A stretch of DNA of 19,220 bases from Sphingobacteriales bacterium (GTDB taxonomy: Bacteria; Bacteroidota; Bacteroidia; Chitinophagales; Chitinophagaceae): contig JAHEFC010000012.1 of the NCBI GenBank assembly GCA_024640385.1, forward strand, positions 1,628 through 20,847, read 5' to 3'. Position numbers and translations under genes: made by a program. Positions 7,400 to 15,124 of this stretch are shown in pieces (the stretch's first letter is position 1; every line of letters starts with the position of its first letter). The notes under the pieces were generated by a model. The model saw only the letters and a list, made by a program, of their open reading frames with translations, searched no databases and was not told the DNA's origin.

Positions 7400-8176
7400 A
7401 TGAAAAAACAGATTTGGAAAAACAGCTATTCTGCTGCCGGGATCAATACGATCATTTTGTTTATGATCTCATACAGCCAGGGCTATGCACAGCCTGCTAC
7501 TAAAACGCAGGAGATATGGCCCTCTGTGGATGTATATTACAGGATCAGTCCCAAGTGGCGGTTATATGGTACGGTAGGCGGTACCAAATTGGATGGAACT
7601 TCTTATTCTGATGGAGCCATTGGTGCTTTTGTTGATTATTTTACTTTTCCTGTTGGAATACTTGGCCTGCGGAAGGGGCACTCGGATAGCCTGCCGGGTA
7701 AATTCCTCTGGTTGCGTGGCGGATACCAGTACAGTGCCACGCCCCCCAGTTCAGAGGACCCATTCAAGGAAAATATGATCGTCACAGAGGCGAATGGAAG
7801 ATTTTATCTTCCCTTTAATATGCTCCTTACCACTAAGAACCGTTTTGACTGGCGTATGAATAACGGCGAATTCAAGGCAAGATACCGGCCCCGGTTAGTG
7901 GTTGAAAAAGATCTGAAAACCGATTATCTATTTTTTACGGCTTATGGATTCCTGGAATATTTTGCCAATTTCGGCAGCGGAAATGTGAACCGGCTTAAAG
8001 CGCAATTGGGCGCTGAGTTCAGGGTTGCCAGGGTTATCAACTATGAATTGTTCTGGAATCACCAGTTCGCCAATGAGCCCGAGATCCAGTCTGTTGATGC
8101 ATTCGGGATGTGTTTGAAATTTTATCTTTCCAGGAAACCCAGAAGGGAAAAAGCAAAGAAGAATACAACCAGCTGA
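7400..8176 (+). CDS. Outer-membrane beta-barrel protein, DUF2490-like
   Basis: A 258-residue exported protein. I choose the ATG at 7400 over the in-frame ATG at 7358, because it gives a standard signal peptide (MKKQ..., hydrophobic core IILFMISYSQGYA, cleavage before Q). The rest is alternating polar/hydrophobic strand-like sequence rich in Tyr, Phe, Trp and Arg (VDVYYRISPKWRLYGTVGG, FLWLRGGYQYS, RFDWRMNNGEFKARYRPRL, YELFWNHQFANEP). It ends in a strand (FGMCLKFYLS) followed by a basic tail. This is the pattern of DUF2490-type outer-membrane proteins of Bacteroidota. Function unknown. It is a single gene, convergent with the rhodanese gene 53 nt downstream. Confidence 0.8.
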   Translation: MKKQIWKNSYSAAGINTIILFMISYSQGYAQPATKTQEIWPSVDVYYRISPKWRLYGTVGGTKLDGTSYSDGAIGAFVDYFTFPVGILGLRKGHSDSLPGKFLWLRGGYQYSATPPSSEDPFKENMIVTEANGRFYLPFNMLLTTKNRFDWRMNNGEFKARYRPRLVVEKDLKTDYLFFTAYGFLEYFANFGSGNVNRLKAQLGAEFRVARVINYELFWNHQFANEPEIQSVDAFGMCLKFYLSRKPRREKAKKNTTS

Positions 8177-8229
8177 TCAAAGGATGGGAATGCAACAATC
8201 AATGGTGTGCCCATGCTGCCTGCTATCCA

Positions 8230-8718
8230 TTATGCCGGATCTTTGCCACTAATTACCGGTAGCTTCCCGCCACGGATCTCCTGTTGTACCAGCGGCGACC
8301 ATACGCCTACCGGTGAGGCTTCGTACCACGACATCATTCCAAATCTGAGTGTCCAGGCATCATATCCCATCATCACAAGAATTCCATTGACGAGACTTGC
8401 GGATTGGCCTGTATAACAAACAACCAGGATGGGCTTATCGCGCGGCAATATGGCCAGTGAAGCGGGTTTGGCAATATCTCCCATTTCTACATTCACTGCA
8501 CCAGGAATATGTGCAGATTCATAGTCGCTCTTATTCCTGATATCAAGGATAAAATAGTCTTTCAATTCATCGGCTTTGCCGGCCTCGTCAATACCATCCA
8601 TCAATGCCTGGGCAAAAATGGTCCGGTGACCACCTGTTCCATTTTCTGCACTCAGAAATACATCAGCTAATTGTGTGATGGAGTCAATATATGCTGCATC
8701 AGGAGCAGTGATGGCCAT
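8230..8718 (-). CDS. Rhodanese-like domain protein
   Basis: A 162-residue protein with one rhodanese domain. Residues 57-75 read ILDIRNKSDYESAHIPGAV, the D-x-R and H-I-P-G-A motifs of the family. C101 begins the active-site loop CYTGQSA, so the persulfide-forming Cys is present. The family transfers sulfane sulfur to cyanide, thiols or protein partners; the real acceptor is unknown. No signal peptide is visible, so it is likely cytosolic. The start is well fixed: an in-frame stop lies 11 codons upstream and no other Met intervenes. It has an exact -7 box (8744-8751) and a rare strong Shine-Dalgarno sequence (8721-8730). Confidence 0.9.
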   Translation of the reverse strand: MAITAPDAAYIDSITQLADVFLSAENGTGGHRTIFAQALMDGIDEAGKADELKDYFILDIRNKSDYESAHIPGAVNVEMGDIAKPASLAILPRDKPILVVCYTGQSASLVNGILVMMGYDAWTLRFGMMSWYEASPVGVWSPLVQQEIRGGKLPVISGKDPA

Positions 8719-8720
8719 GG

Positions 8721-8730
8721 CACCTCCTTT
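8721..8730 (-). promoter_or_regulatory. Unusually perfect Shine-Dalgarno sequence of the rhodanese gene
   Basis: On the minus strand AAAGGAGGTG ends 2 nt before the ATG at 8718. It is a 10-base perfect complement to the conserved 16S rRNA 3' tail. Other genes in the window lack such a site, as is typical of Bacteroidota. The spacing is shorter than the usual optimum. Confidence 0.65.
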
Positions 8731-8743
8731 ATTTGATTGTTCC

Positions 8744-8751
8744 CAAATGTA
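8744..8751 (-). promoter_or_regulatory. -7 box upstream of the rhodanese gene
   Basis: TACATTTG on the minus strand is an exact match to TAnnTTTG and would give a leader of about 20 nt. No good TTTG is found 17-23 nt further upstream, so the call rests on one box plus position. Confidence 0.5.
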
Positions 8752-9040
8752 TCAACTTGACAGCGGGGTATTCATGACTATTGTCAGACAAAAAAACAGG
8801 ATATTTTAAAATGCAGGACAGTATTGGGTTTTATCTTTTTGAAGGCTGTAATTTAACGGTTACCTGTTGGGATCTTGTATCAAATAACGCATCAGTTTTT
8901 TAGCAAGAAATCCCGGAATGAACATGGCAGCCTGTATCGGATTCGGTTTTGAAACAGGTTAAATGGCATTTCATGTTCGTTAAATTGCCTTTTGTCGAAT
9001 TTTTTAGCCTTTATTCCCGCGTTTTAATTAGTTTGTCAAG

Positions 9041-9691
9041 ATGAAGTCACTAATTGTTACGCTTTGCTGCATAATGATGTTTTTTGTGGCTGATGCATCA
9101 TCTGGTTTCGATACAACTGGTCAGAAAGGTTTCTTCTATCGCGGAACCGAATTCACCAAAATATTCACCATACCAAGCGGGACTCCATTCCTGAATGCCG
9201 AAGGGGCATCTTCCGGATGGGTGAACTATTACGGCACAGTGTACAACGACGTACTGATTCAGTATGATATTGAAGATGATCAGTTGATATCACACGATAT
9301 TACCGGGGCTATCAGGATGCAATTGGTAAAAGAAAAAATATCTGCATTCGGATTTTCCGGAAGGGAATTCATCAGGTTTCCCGGATCAGATCTGTTTTTT
9401 GAAAGGGTTTACCAGGGCAGGCAGGATGTGCTGATCAGGTGGCAGAAAGTATTTACCCGTACAGGAACTGAGGAAGGGAAATATAAATTGTATAAAGCGG
9501 TATATATCAGGAAAGGCAACGAGGTTTTCCAGATACAGAACAACGGTGACCTGGCTGCTTATTTCGGGAAGAATGGCAAAAGTATAAGAGAGTATATGCG
9601 AAAAGAAAACCTTTCAGTAAAGAAAGATCCCGAAAAAGCTGTTGTAGCGGTAGTGGGCTATGCTGAAAAATACGGTCAGCATGAAAAATAG
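9041..9691 (+). CDS. Secreted protein of unknown function, first gene of envelope operon
   Basis: A 216-residue exported protein: hydrophobic signal peptide at 1-20 (MKSLIVTLCCIMMFFVADAS). The body has strand-rich segments with many aromatic residues (GWVNYYGTVYNDVLIQYDI, FIRFPGSDLFFERVYQG, KYKLYKAVYIRKGNEVFQI). The tail (SIREYMRKENLSVKKDPEKAVVAVVGYAEKY) is a helical, lysine-rich end common in short secreted Bacteroidota proteins encoded beside TonB-dependent receptors. I do not recognise a named family with certainty. Its last 11 bases overlap the start of the receptor gene, so it is the first gene of the operon and may act with that receptor in the envelope (inference). Confidence 0.85.
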   Translation: MKSLIVTLCCIMMFFVADASSGFDTTGQKGFFYRGTEFTKIFTIPSGTPFLNAEGASSGWVNYYGTVYNDVLIQYDIEDDQLISHDITGAIRMQLVKEKISAFGFSGREFIRFPGSDLFFERVYQGRQDVLIRWQKVFTRTGTEEGKYKLYKAVYIRKGNEVFQIQNNGDLAAYFGKNGKSIREYMRKENLSVKKDPEKAVVAVVGYAEKYGQHEK

Positions 9692-12398
9692 CCTGTTGAT
9701 CATAATATGTTCATGTTTTTTTTCAGTGGCAAGCAATGCCCAGCAGAAAACAAATGCATTTGACAGCCTTGTTCAGGTGATCGAGCAAAGGTCGGACTAC
9801 AGGTTTTTTTACGACAGGCGGCTGACCTCTGCGATAGAAGTAGATTCATCCTACGATCTGCAGAATATCGGATCGGCTTTACAACAGATTTTAAGGGGCT
9901 CGGGACTCAGTTACTCCATAGACAACAGGAAGAGGATCTTCATCAGCCAGGGGCCACCTTTACTGACATCTCTTCCCGGTGATTATTTTCGGTTACCAGA
10001 TACAGCAAGACCGCCGGAAATGGTGTATGAGCCTATTATAAAAAAGGAATCTGATGCTGCTCTGGAGAACAGGCTGATTGTCATCGGTTCGAGGTCCAGT
10101 GGCAGTTCCTTCATCTTGTCAGGGTATGTACGTGATGCCCGGAATGGAGAGCCATTGGGTTCTGCCTCAATTGTATTGGAAGATCTCCGCATTGGTGTGG
10201 CATCGGATGCATTTGGATTTTATTCTATAACCATACCGAAAGGAAGACATACGATCAGGATCAGCAGCCTGGGTATGAAAGATGCAAGGCGACAGCTTGA
10301 TATCAGGGGTGCGGGCAAACTCGATATTGAAATGAAGGAAGATGTGACCAGTCTCAAAGCGGCCGTGATCGTGGCCAGCAAACAGTCTTCCGTAAGAGGT
10401 ATGCAAATGGGTGTTGAAAGGCTGAGTATCAAAACTATCCGCCAAATACCGCAGGTGTTTGGAGAAACAGATATCATGCGGTCTTTACTTACACTACCTG
10501 GAGTGACTTCTGTGGGCGAGGGTACGGCAGGATATAATGTGCGAGGCGGTGCGGCAGACCAGAATCTTGTATTGCTGAATGATATGACCTTGTATAATCC
10601 AACACATTTGTTTGGATTTTTCACCGCAGTTGACGCGGAGGTGGTCAGGGGAGTTGAGCTCTATAAAAGTGCGATACCTGAAAAATATGGAGGAAGGATC
10701 TCCTCAGTGCTTGATGTTTCTACAAGGGATGGCAACAGCAAAAACTTCACAGGCACTGCAGGAATAGGGCCATTGACAAGCAAACTAACACTAGAAGGTC
10801 CCATTTCGGATAAGACAACCGTTTTATTTGGCGGAAGGGTGACATATTCAGACTGGCTGCTGAAACAAATAGATGACCCTTCTTTTCAGAACAGCCAGGC
10901 TTCGTTTTACGACATGATGGTGCAGGTTTCTCATACATTCTCAGAAAAAGACAGGCTTTACCTGTCGGCCTATACCAGTAATGATAAGTTCAGGCTGAAC
11001 GACGATTCAACTTATTCATACAATAATAAAAATATCAGTTTGAAATGGAAGCACAATTTCAGTAATAAGCTTTCACTGGTGCTTACAGGTGGCCTTGATC
11101 AATATCAATACAAGGTGGAAGGCAGGAATAATCCTGTGGATGCTTTCAAACTTGATTTTGGCGTTAAGCAGGGAAATATCAAGGCCGACATGAGTTATAA
11201 TCCGGATAACCGCAATGCTTTCAGCTTTGGTATTCATCATATTATTTACGATCTGGATCCGGGAAAACTTGAGCCTGCAGATGAAAATTCCCTGGTTGTT
11301 CCCCAAACCATGGACCCAGAACAGGGAACAGAAACGGCTGTTTACTTCGGCGATCAGTATAGGATCACAGATAAATTTTCCGTTCAGGCGGGATTGCGAT
11401 ACAGCCTATTCAGAAATGTGGGTCCGGGAAAAGTGTATACATATGCTCCTGGTCTGCCAAGGGATGAGGCCACGATCATTGATTCCACAACCTACGGGAA
11501 AGGGGATGTGATCCAGCAATACCACGGACCCGAGATCAGGTTGTCTGCCAGGTATCTCCTCAATGAGAAGTCTTCTTTCAAATTATCGTTTAATACGCTG
11601 AGGCAGTATATCCATATGCTGACCAATACCACGGCCATTTCGCCTACAGATATCTGGAAACTCAGTGATCAGTTTGTGCAACCGCTTACGGGGCAACAGG
11701 TATCTGCGGGTTATTATACACGATTTGGGAAAAAGGAGATCGAGTTCTCTGTTGAAGCCTATTATAAGATGATGCATAATTACCTTGATTACAAAAGCGG
11801 GGCACAGCTTATTCTGAATGAGGATATTGAGCAGGACATCATTGCCACCAAGGGTAAGGCCTATGGAGTAGAGTTGTTGATGAAAAAGACAAGCGGTAAA
11901 CTGACTGGCTGGCTGAGCTATACCTATTCAAGAACTTTCCTGAAAGTGGATGATCCGGTGGCTGGCGAAACGATCAATAACGGTGAATACTATCCTGCTA
12001 ATTTCGACAAACCCCATATTGCCAGTTTTGTTGGCAATTACAGGTTCACGCAGCGATTCAGCATGTCACTCACTTCTACTTACAGCACTGGCAGGCCGCT
12101 GACCATGCCGGTAGGGACATTCAACATGGGAGGTGCTCAAAGGGTATTGTATTCGGACAGGAATGAATTCAGGATACCTGATTTTTTCCGCACTGATTTT
12201 TCCATGACGCTGGAGGGAAGCCATAATGTGAAGCAAAAGCTGCATACATCATGGACCGTGGGAGTCTATAATCTTACCGGCAGAGACAATCCCTACTCCG
12301 TTTATTTTGTACTTGAGGATGGAAAGATCAATGGTTACCAGCTGTCGATCTTCGCTGTTCCTATTCCATTCATTTCATTCAACCTGAGATTCCAGTGA
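9681..12398 (+). CDS. TonB-dependent receptor with STN and carboxypeptidase-like N-terminal domains
   Basis: A 905-residue outer-membrane transporter. I prefer the ATG at 9681 to the in-frame one at 9660, because it starts directly with the signal peptide (MKNSLLIIICSCFFSVASNA-Q). Domains in order: an STN-like domain (about 27-90, YRFFYDRRL to KRIFISQ); a CarboxypepD_reg-like Ig fold (about 143-225, LSGYVRDARNGEPLGSASI); a plug (about 245-350, DIMRSLLTLPGVTSVGEG, YNVRGGAADQNLVLLNDM, KYGGRISSVLDVSTRDGN); then the 22-strand barrel ending in FISFNLRFQ. STN often signals to an anti-sigma factor, but no FecR/sigma pair is in the window. Its stop shares bases with the GTG start of the DUF4249 gene, its usual genomic partner in this phylum. 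The substrate is unknown; the GH130 in the operon hints at a glycan. Confidence 0.95.
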   Translation: MKNSLLIIICSCFFSVASNAQQKTNAFDSLVQVIEQRSDYRFFYDRRLTSAIEVDSSYDLQNIGSALQQILRGSGLSYSIDNRKRIFISQGPPLLTSLPGDYFRLPDTARPPEMVYEPIIKKESDAALENRLIVIGSRSSGSSFILSGYVRDARNGEPLGSASIVLEDLRIGVASDAFGFYSITIPKGRHTIRISSLGMKDARRQLDIRGAGKLDIEMKEDVTSLKAAVIVASKQSSVRGMQMGVERLSIKTIRQIPQVFGETDIMRSLLTLPGVTSVGEGTAGYNVRGGAADQNLVLLNDMTLYNPTHLFGFFTAVDAEVVRGVELYKSAIPEKYGGRISSVLDVSTRDGNSKNFTGTAGIGPLTSKLTLEGPISDKTTVLFGGRVTYSDWLLKQIDDPSFQNSQASFYDMMVQVSHTFSEKDRLYLSAYTSNDKFRLNDDSTYSYNNKNISLKWKHNFSNKLSLVLTGGLDQYQYKVEGRNNPVDAFKLDFGVKQGNIKADMSYNPDNRNAFSFGIHHIIYDLDPGKLEPADENSLVVPQTMDPEQGTETAVYFGDQYRITDKFSVQAGLRYSLFRNVGPGKVYTYAPGLPRDEATIIDSTTYGKGDVIQQYHGPEIRLSARYLLNEKSSFKLSFNTLRQYIHMLTNTTAISPTDIWKLSDQFVQPLTGQQVSAGYYTRFGKKEIEFSVEAYYKMMHNYLDYKSGAQLILNEDIEQDIIATKGKAYGVELLMKKTSGKLTGWLSYTYSRTFLKVDDPVAGETINNGEYYPANFDKPHIASFVGNYRFTQRFSMSLTSTYSTGRPLTMPVGTFNMGGAQRVLYSDRNEFRIPDFFRTDFSMTLEGSHNVKQKLHTSWTVGVYNLTGRDNPYSVYFVLEDGKINGYQLSIFAVPIPFISFNLRFQ

Positions 12399-13399
12399 GA
12401 AAGATACTGATCATATTATTTGCCCTGGCGCTGCTGTTTAACTGCCGAAAGCCATATTCGCCGCCGGCATCGGAGCTGAGCAATACCACTCTGGTGGTTG
12501 AGGGAATGATAGCGGTGGGAGACAGTGCTGATAACAGGATATTATTGAGCAGGCTGAAGCCGCTGGACGATACCACAATTAATGATCCGGAGGAGAGGGC
12601 ACAGGTGGTTATTGAATCGGCAGCAGGTGGCAGATGGGTTCTGCCCGAGGTTAGTCCCGGTAATTACCGCGCCATTAATAATATCCCGGTCAATTCGGAC
12701 TACCGTTTAAGGATAACTGCAACTAGCGGTAAGACCTATGAAACACCTTTTCTGAAGCCGGTGAATACGCCGCCGATTGATAGCGTGACATGGTCACAGC
12801 CGGATGATCTTAATATCTATGTGCACAGTTTTGATCCCTCGGGTACAACCCGCTATTACCGTTGGGATTACAACGAAACCTGGGAATATCGGTCCTATTA
12901 TAATCCCGAGGTGGAATATGTAAATGGGGCAATCGTGGTCATTCCACCGGCGAGACAGATATACAGCTGCTGGAGATTCCGGGACGCGAATGCCATTAAT
13001 ATTCTTAATACCACTGCATTATCTGAAGACAGGGTGAGTTATTTCCCGTTGAAGACCATTCCCAACGGGTCGGAAGAAGGGTCTGCGAGGTATAGTATCC
13101 TGGTGAAACAAATGGGACTCACAAAAGAAGCCTATGAATTCTGGAATATTCTGAAGAAGAATACGGAGATGACCGGGTCGCTATTTGATCCCCAGCCCTC
13201 ACAATTACCAACTAATATTATTTGCGTATCTGATCCTAAAGAACGTGTGGTGGGGTATTTGTGTGCCGGGAAACAGGAGACCAAGCGCATTTTCGTCACT
13301 TATGCGGAGCTGAATTTTGATGACACCAAGTGGATGATCTTTAAAGATGATGACTTATGCAGGGCAGATTCAACTGGCGGGACTGCGCGCATGGACTAG
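12395..13399 (+). CDS. DUF4249 lipoprotein, cut short by an in-frame TAG
   Basis: A 334-residue lipoprotein starting at GTG (12395), overlapping the receptor stop as GTGA. The signal peptide ends in LALLFN-C17, a lipobox-like site followed by RKPYSPP; LVVEGMIA then starts the Ig-like first domain. This is the DUF4249 layout, a family normally encoded next to a TonB-dependent receptor. The gene stops at TAG 13397-13399, but the same frame continues for 39 residues holding the family's usual C-terminus (CVDCREQGGTNVKPSYW) to TGA 13517-13519. The made protein would therefore lack the last tenth of the normal 374 residues, including two conserved cysteines. Causes could be a real nonsense mutation, readthrough or an assembly error. 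Confidence 0.88.
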   Translation: MRKILIILFALALLFNCRKPYSPPASELSNTTLVVEGMIAVGDSADNRILLSRLKPLDDTTINDPEERAQVVIESAAGGRWVLPEVSPGNYRAINNIPVNSDYRLRITATSGKTYETPFLKPVNTPPIDSVTWSQPDDLNIYVHSFDPSGTTRYYRWDYNETWEYRSYYNPEVEYVNGAIVVIPPARQIYSCWRFRDANAINILNTTALSEDRVSYFPLKTIPNGSEEGSARYSILVKQMGLTKEAYEFWNILKKNTEMTGSLFDPQPSQLPTNIICVSDPKERVVGYLCAGKQETKRIFVTYAELNFDDTKWMIFKDDDLCRADSTGGTARMD

Positions 13400-13519
13400 G
13401 ATCCCAATTATGTGCCGGCATTTTATTACGGTTCGCCGGGGGTGCTCGCCATCGCAAAGAAGATCTGCGTGGACTGCCGGGAACAGGGCGGAACTAATGT
13501 GAAACCTTCATACTGGTGA
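13397..13519 (+). pseudogene. Detached C-terminal part of the DUF4249 gene behind an amber codon
   Basis: After the TAG, codons 13400-13519 in the unchanged frame encode DPNYVPAFYYGSPG and then KKICVDCREQGGTNVKPSYW. The pattern C-x-D-C-x(3)-G-G-T-x-x-K-P-x-[FYW]-W is the normal end of DUF4249 proteins. The TGA here overlaps the next gene's ATG by one base (TGATG at 13517-13521), the kind of junction seen elsewhere in the operon. A single base change from a sense codon to TAG explains the arrangement; no frameshift is needed. Confidence 0.8.
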
Positions 13520-15111
13520 TGGGCAGAAAATTATTACTCATATCGATCCTTTGTTGTTCAATGGTAGCAGCCCATGCCCAATTGGGATTCATTAGGGCTT
13601 ATACAGACCAGCAGGTATACATAGCCGGAGAAAAGATCTGGATTTCCGGTAAGAAGCTGGGCAACCCCATGGACAAAGATCACCCGGTGAGGGTTTACCT
13701 GGTAGACAGAATGGGAAATGTGGTTGAACGAATGACGGTTATGGATGCAGAGGGCCGTATCAGTGGTTATTTACAGTTGCAGGGAAATTTAAGATCTGAT
13801 AATTACCTGGTTGCAGTCAACAGCATGGGCTACAAGCCCGAATTCATCCCGGTAACAATTGTCAACCCTGTGATCCCTCCAACGAGAGTGGCTGTTAAAC
13901 AAAAGTCCCCTGACCCTCTGGCGCCTGATAAGCTGGTAGTCAGGGCCGGCCGGGATGTCTATGGCAAAAGGGAATTGGTCAATGCATCTGTAGAAGCGCC
14001 TGAAGATATGGATCTGCAGATCTCCATAGTACGTAAAGATTTATTGAGCATTTACATTGACAGTCTTTTGGGGCGATGGAATAAATCCGGGCTTGAAATT
14101 ATAGAAAACATACCCAAAGGTGAAGGCCAGCAAATTAAGGTGACAGTATATAATTCATCCAATGAATTGGCAGGGGGTGTGCGCGTATTCGCTTCAGTTC
14201 TCGGCGATCAGGCCAATATTGCAACTGCTTTGTCTGACAGGAATGGCAACGCCCAGGTATCTATTCCCTATCCATATGGTAATGTATCGCTGGTTTTGTC
14301 GGCCAGGGGAGAAGAAGGCCAATCTTATCGTTTAGTGTATGAAGAAGCGGCCGTTCAGATCAAGGGCGACCTGGATCTGCCTGCTCTTCAGCTGGATGAG
14401 CGATTTCGCGCATCGATCACTGAGAGGTTGCTGAATGCAGAGGTGACCAATAAATACCGGCCCGAAACAAAAACCAGGTATTTGGTGGAAGGTCTGGATA
14501 CCACTGATTTTTATGGAAAACCCGATAAGCGGTATATGCTTGATGATTATACCCGGATCCCAAATATGGAAGAGATCTTGTTCGAGTATGTACAGGAGGC
14601 CAGGGTAAGAAGACAGGGGGATAAACCAGCCATCCTGGTGTTCAATACGCCTTTTAAAACATTTTTTGAATTGCCCGCGCTGGTATTGCTGGATGGTGTT
14701 CCGGTATCTGATATCAGCCAGTTGCTGGCCCTGGATCCTTTACAGTTAAAATCGGTTGATATTGTGGCCAGGAAATTTCTGCTCGATGAACTGCAGATCC
14801 CGGGAATAGTCCATTACAAATCTTACAAAGCCGATCTTGGCGGGTACAAATTGCCGGCGCAGGATATTATTTACCTGATACAGGGCAACGCCATTCCTGT
14901 GGAGCCTGTTTTTGTGCAGTATTCTGGTAAAAATGATGAAAAGCTCCCTGATATGCGTAACCTTTTGTACTGGACTGCTTTTCTCAGGCCTGGAACCAAC
15001 GCCATAGAGTTTTACACGCCCGACAGTGAAGGTGAATATACCTTGGTGGTCCGGGGACTGGATAAGCAGGGAAAAGAATACAGGGGAGAAATGGTGATCA
15101 GGGTCAAATGA
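13519..15111 (+). CDS. Secreted macroglobulin (MG2)-like protein
   Basis: A 530-residue exported protein. The ATG at 13519 (after a possible GTG at 13516) starts a signal peptide MGRKLLLISILCCSMVAAHA with cleavage before Q. The segment right after it, FIRAYTDQQVYIAGEKIWISG with RVYLVDRMGNVV, is the MG2-type domain of alpha-2-macroglobulin-like proteins. Another Ig-like region spans about 205-275. The C-terminal half contains IPNMEEILFEYVQEARVRR and ALVLLDGVPVSDISQLLALD (about 395-415), which resembles a TonB-receptor plug segment and recurs in Bacteroidota proteins of this type. There is no thioester motif and no barrel, so it is neither a complete macroglobulin nor a receptor. It overlaps the original DUF4249 end by one base and precedes GH130 by 13 nt. 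Role unknown; probably periplasmic or surface-associated. Confidence 0.85.
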   Translation: MGRKLLLISILCCSMVAAHAQLGFIRAYTDQQVYIAGEKIWISGKKLGNPMDKDHPVRVYLVDRMGNVVERMTVMDAEGRISGYLQLQGNLRSDNYLVAVNSMGYKPEFIPVTIVNPVIPPTRVAVKQKSPDPLAPDKLVVRAGRDVYGKRELVNASVEAPEDMDLQISIVRKDLLSIYIDSLLGRWNKSGLEIIENIPKGEGQQIKVTVYNSSNELAGGVRVFASVLGDQANIATALSDRNGNAQVSIPYPYGNVSLVLSARGEEGQSYRLVYEEAAVQIKGDLDLPALQLDERFRASITERLLNAEVTNKYRPETKTRYLVEGLDTTDFYGKPDKRYMLDDYTRIPNMEEILFEYVQEARVRRQGDKPAILVFNTPFKTFFELPALVLLDGVPVSDISQLLALDPLQLKSVDIVARKFLLDELQIPGIVHYKSYKADLGGYKLPAQDIIYLIQGNAIPVEPVFVQYSGKNDEKLPDMRNLLYWTAFLRPGTNAIEFYTPDSEGEYTLVVRGLDKQGKEYRGEMVIRVK

Positions 15112-15124
15112 TGTAGATTAAAGT

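Larger units (their letters stand above)
8719..9040 (+). other. Divergent intergenic region (rhodanese / envelope operon)
   Basis: About 320 nt between divergent starts. The left end carries the rhodanese promoter box and Shine-Dalgarno sequence on the minus strand. The rest is AT-rich and should contain the promoter of the five-gene operon starting at 9041, but I see no exact TAnnTTTG on the plus strand at a useful distance. TTAGTTTG at 9027-9034 is one base off but too close to the ATG. No RNA gene or credible small ORF seen. Confidence 0.4.

Noticed and set aside
10220..10624. Minus-strand open frame of 134 codons opposite the TonB receptor
   Set aside because: It lies entirely within the receptor's carboxypeptidase-like and plug domains, which are clearly coding on the plus strand.
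13397..13399. TAG recoded genome-wide as a sense codon
   Set aside because: TAG also ends the secreted-protein gene at 9689-9691, where translation must stop as the next gene begins in another frame, and no recoding element is visible. A local mutation or error is simpler.
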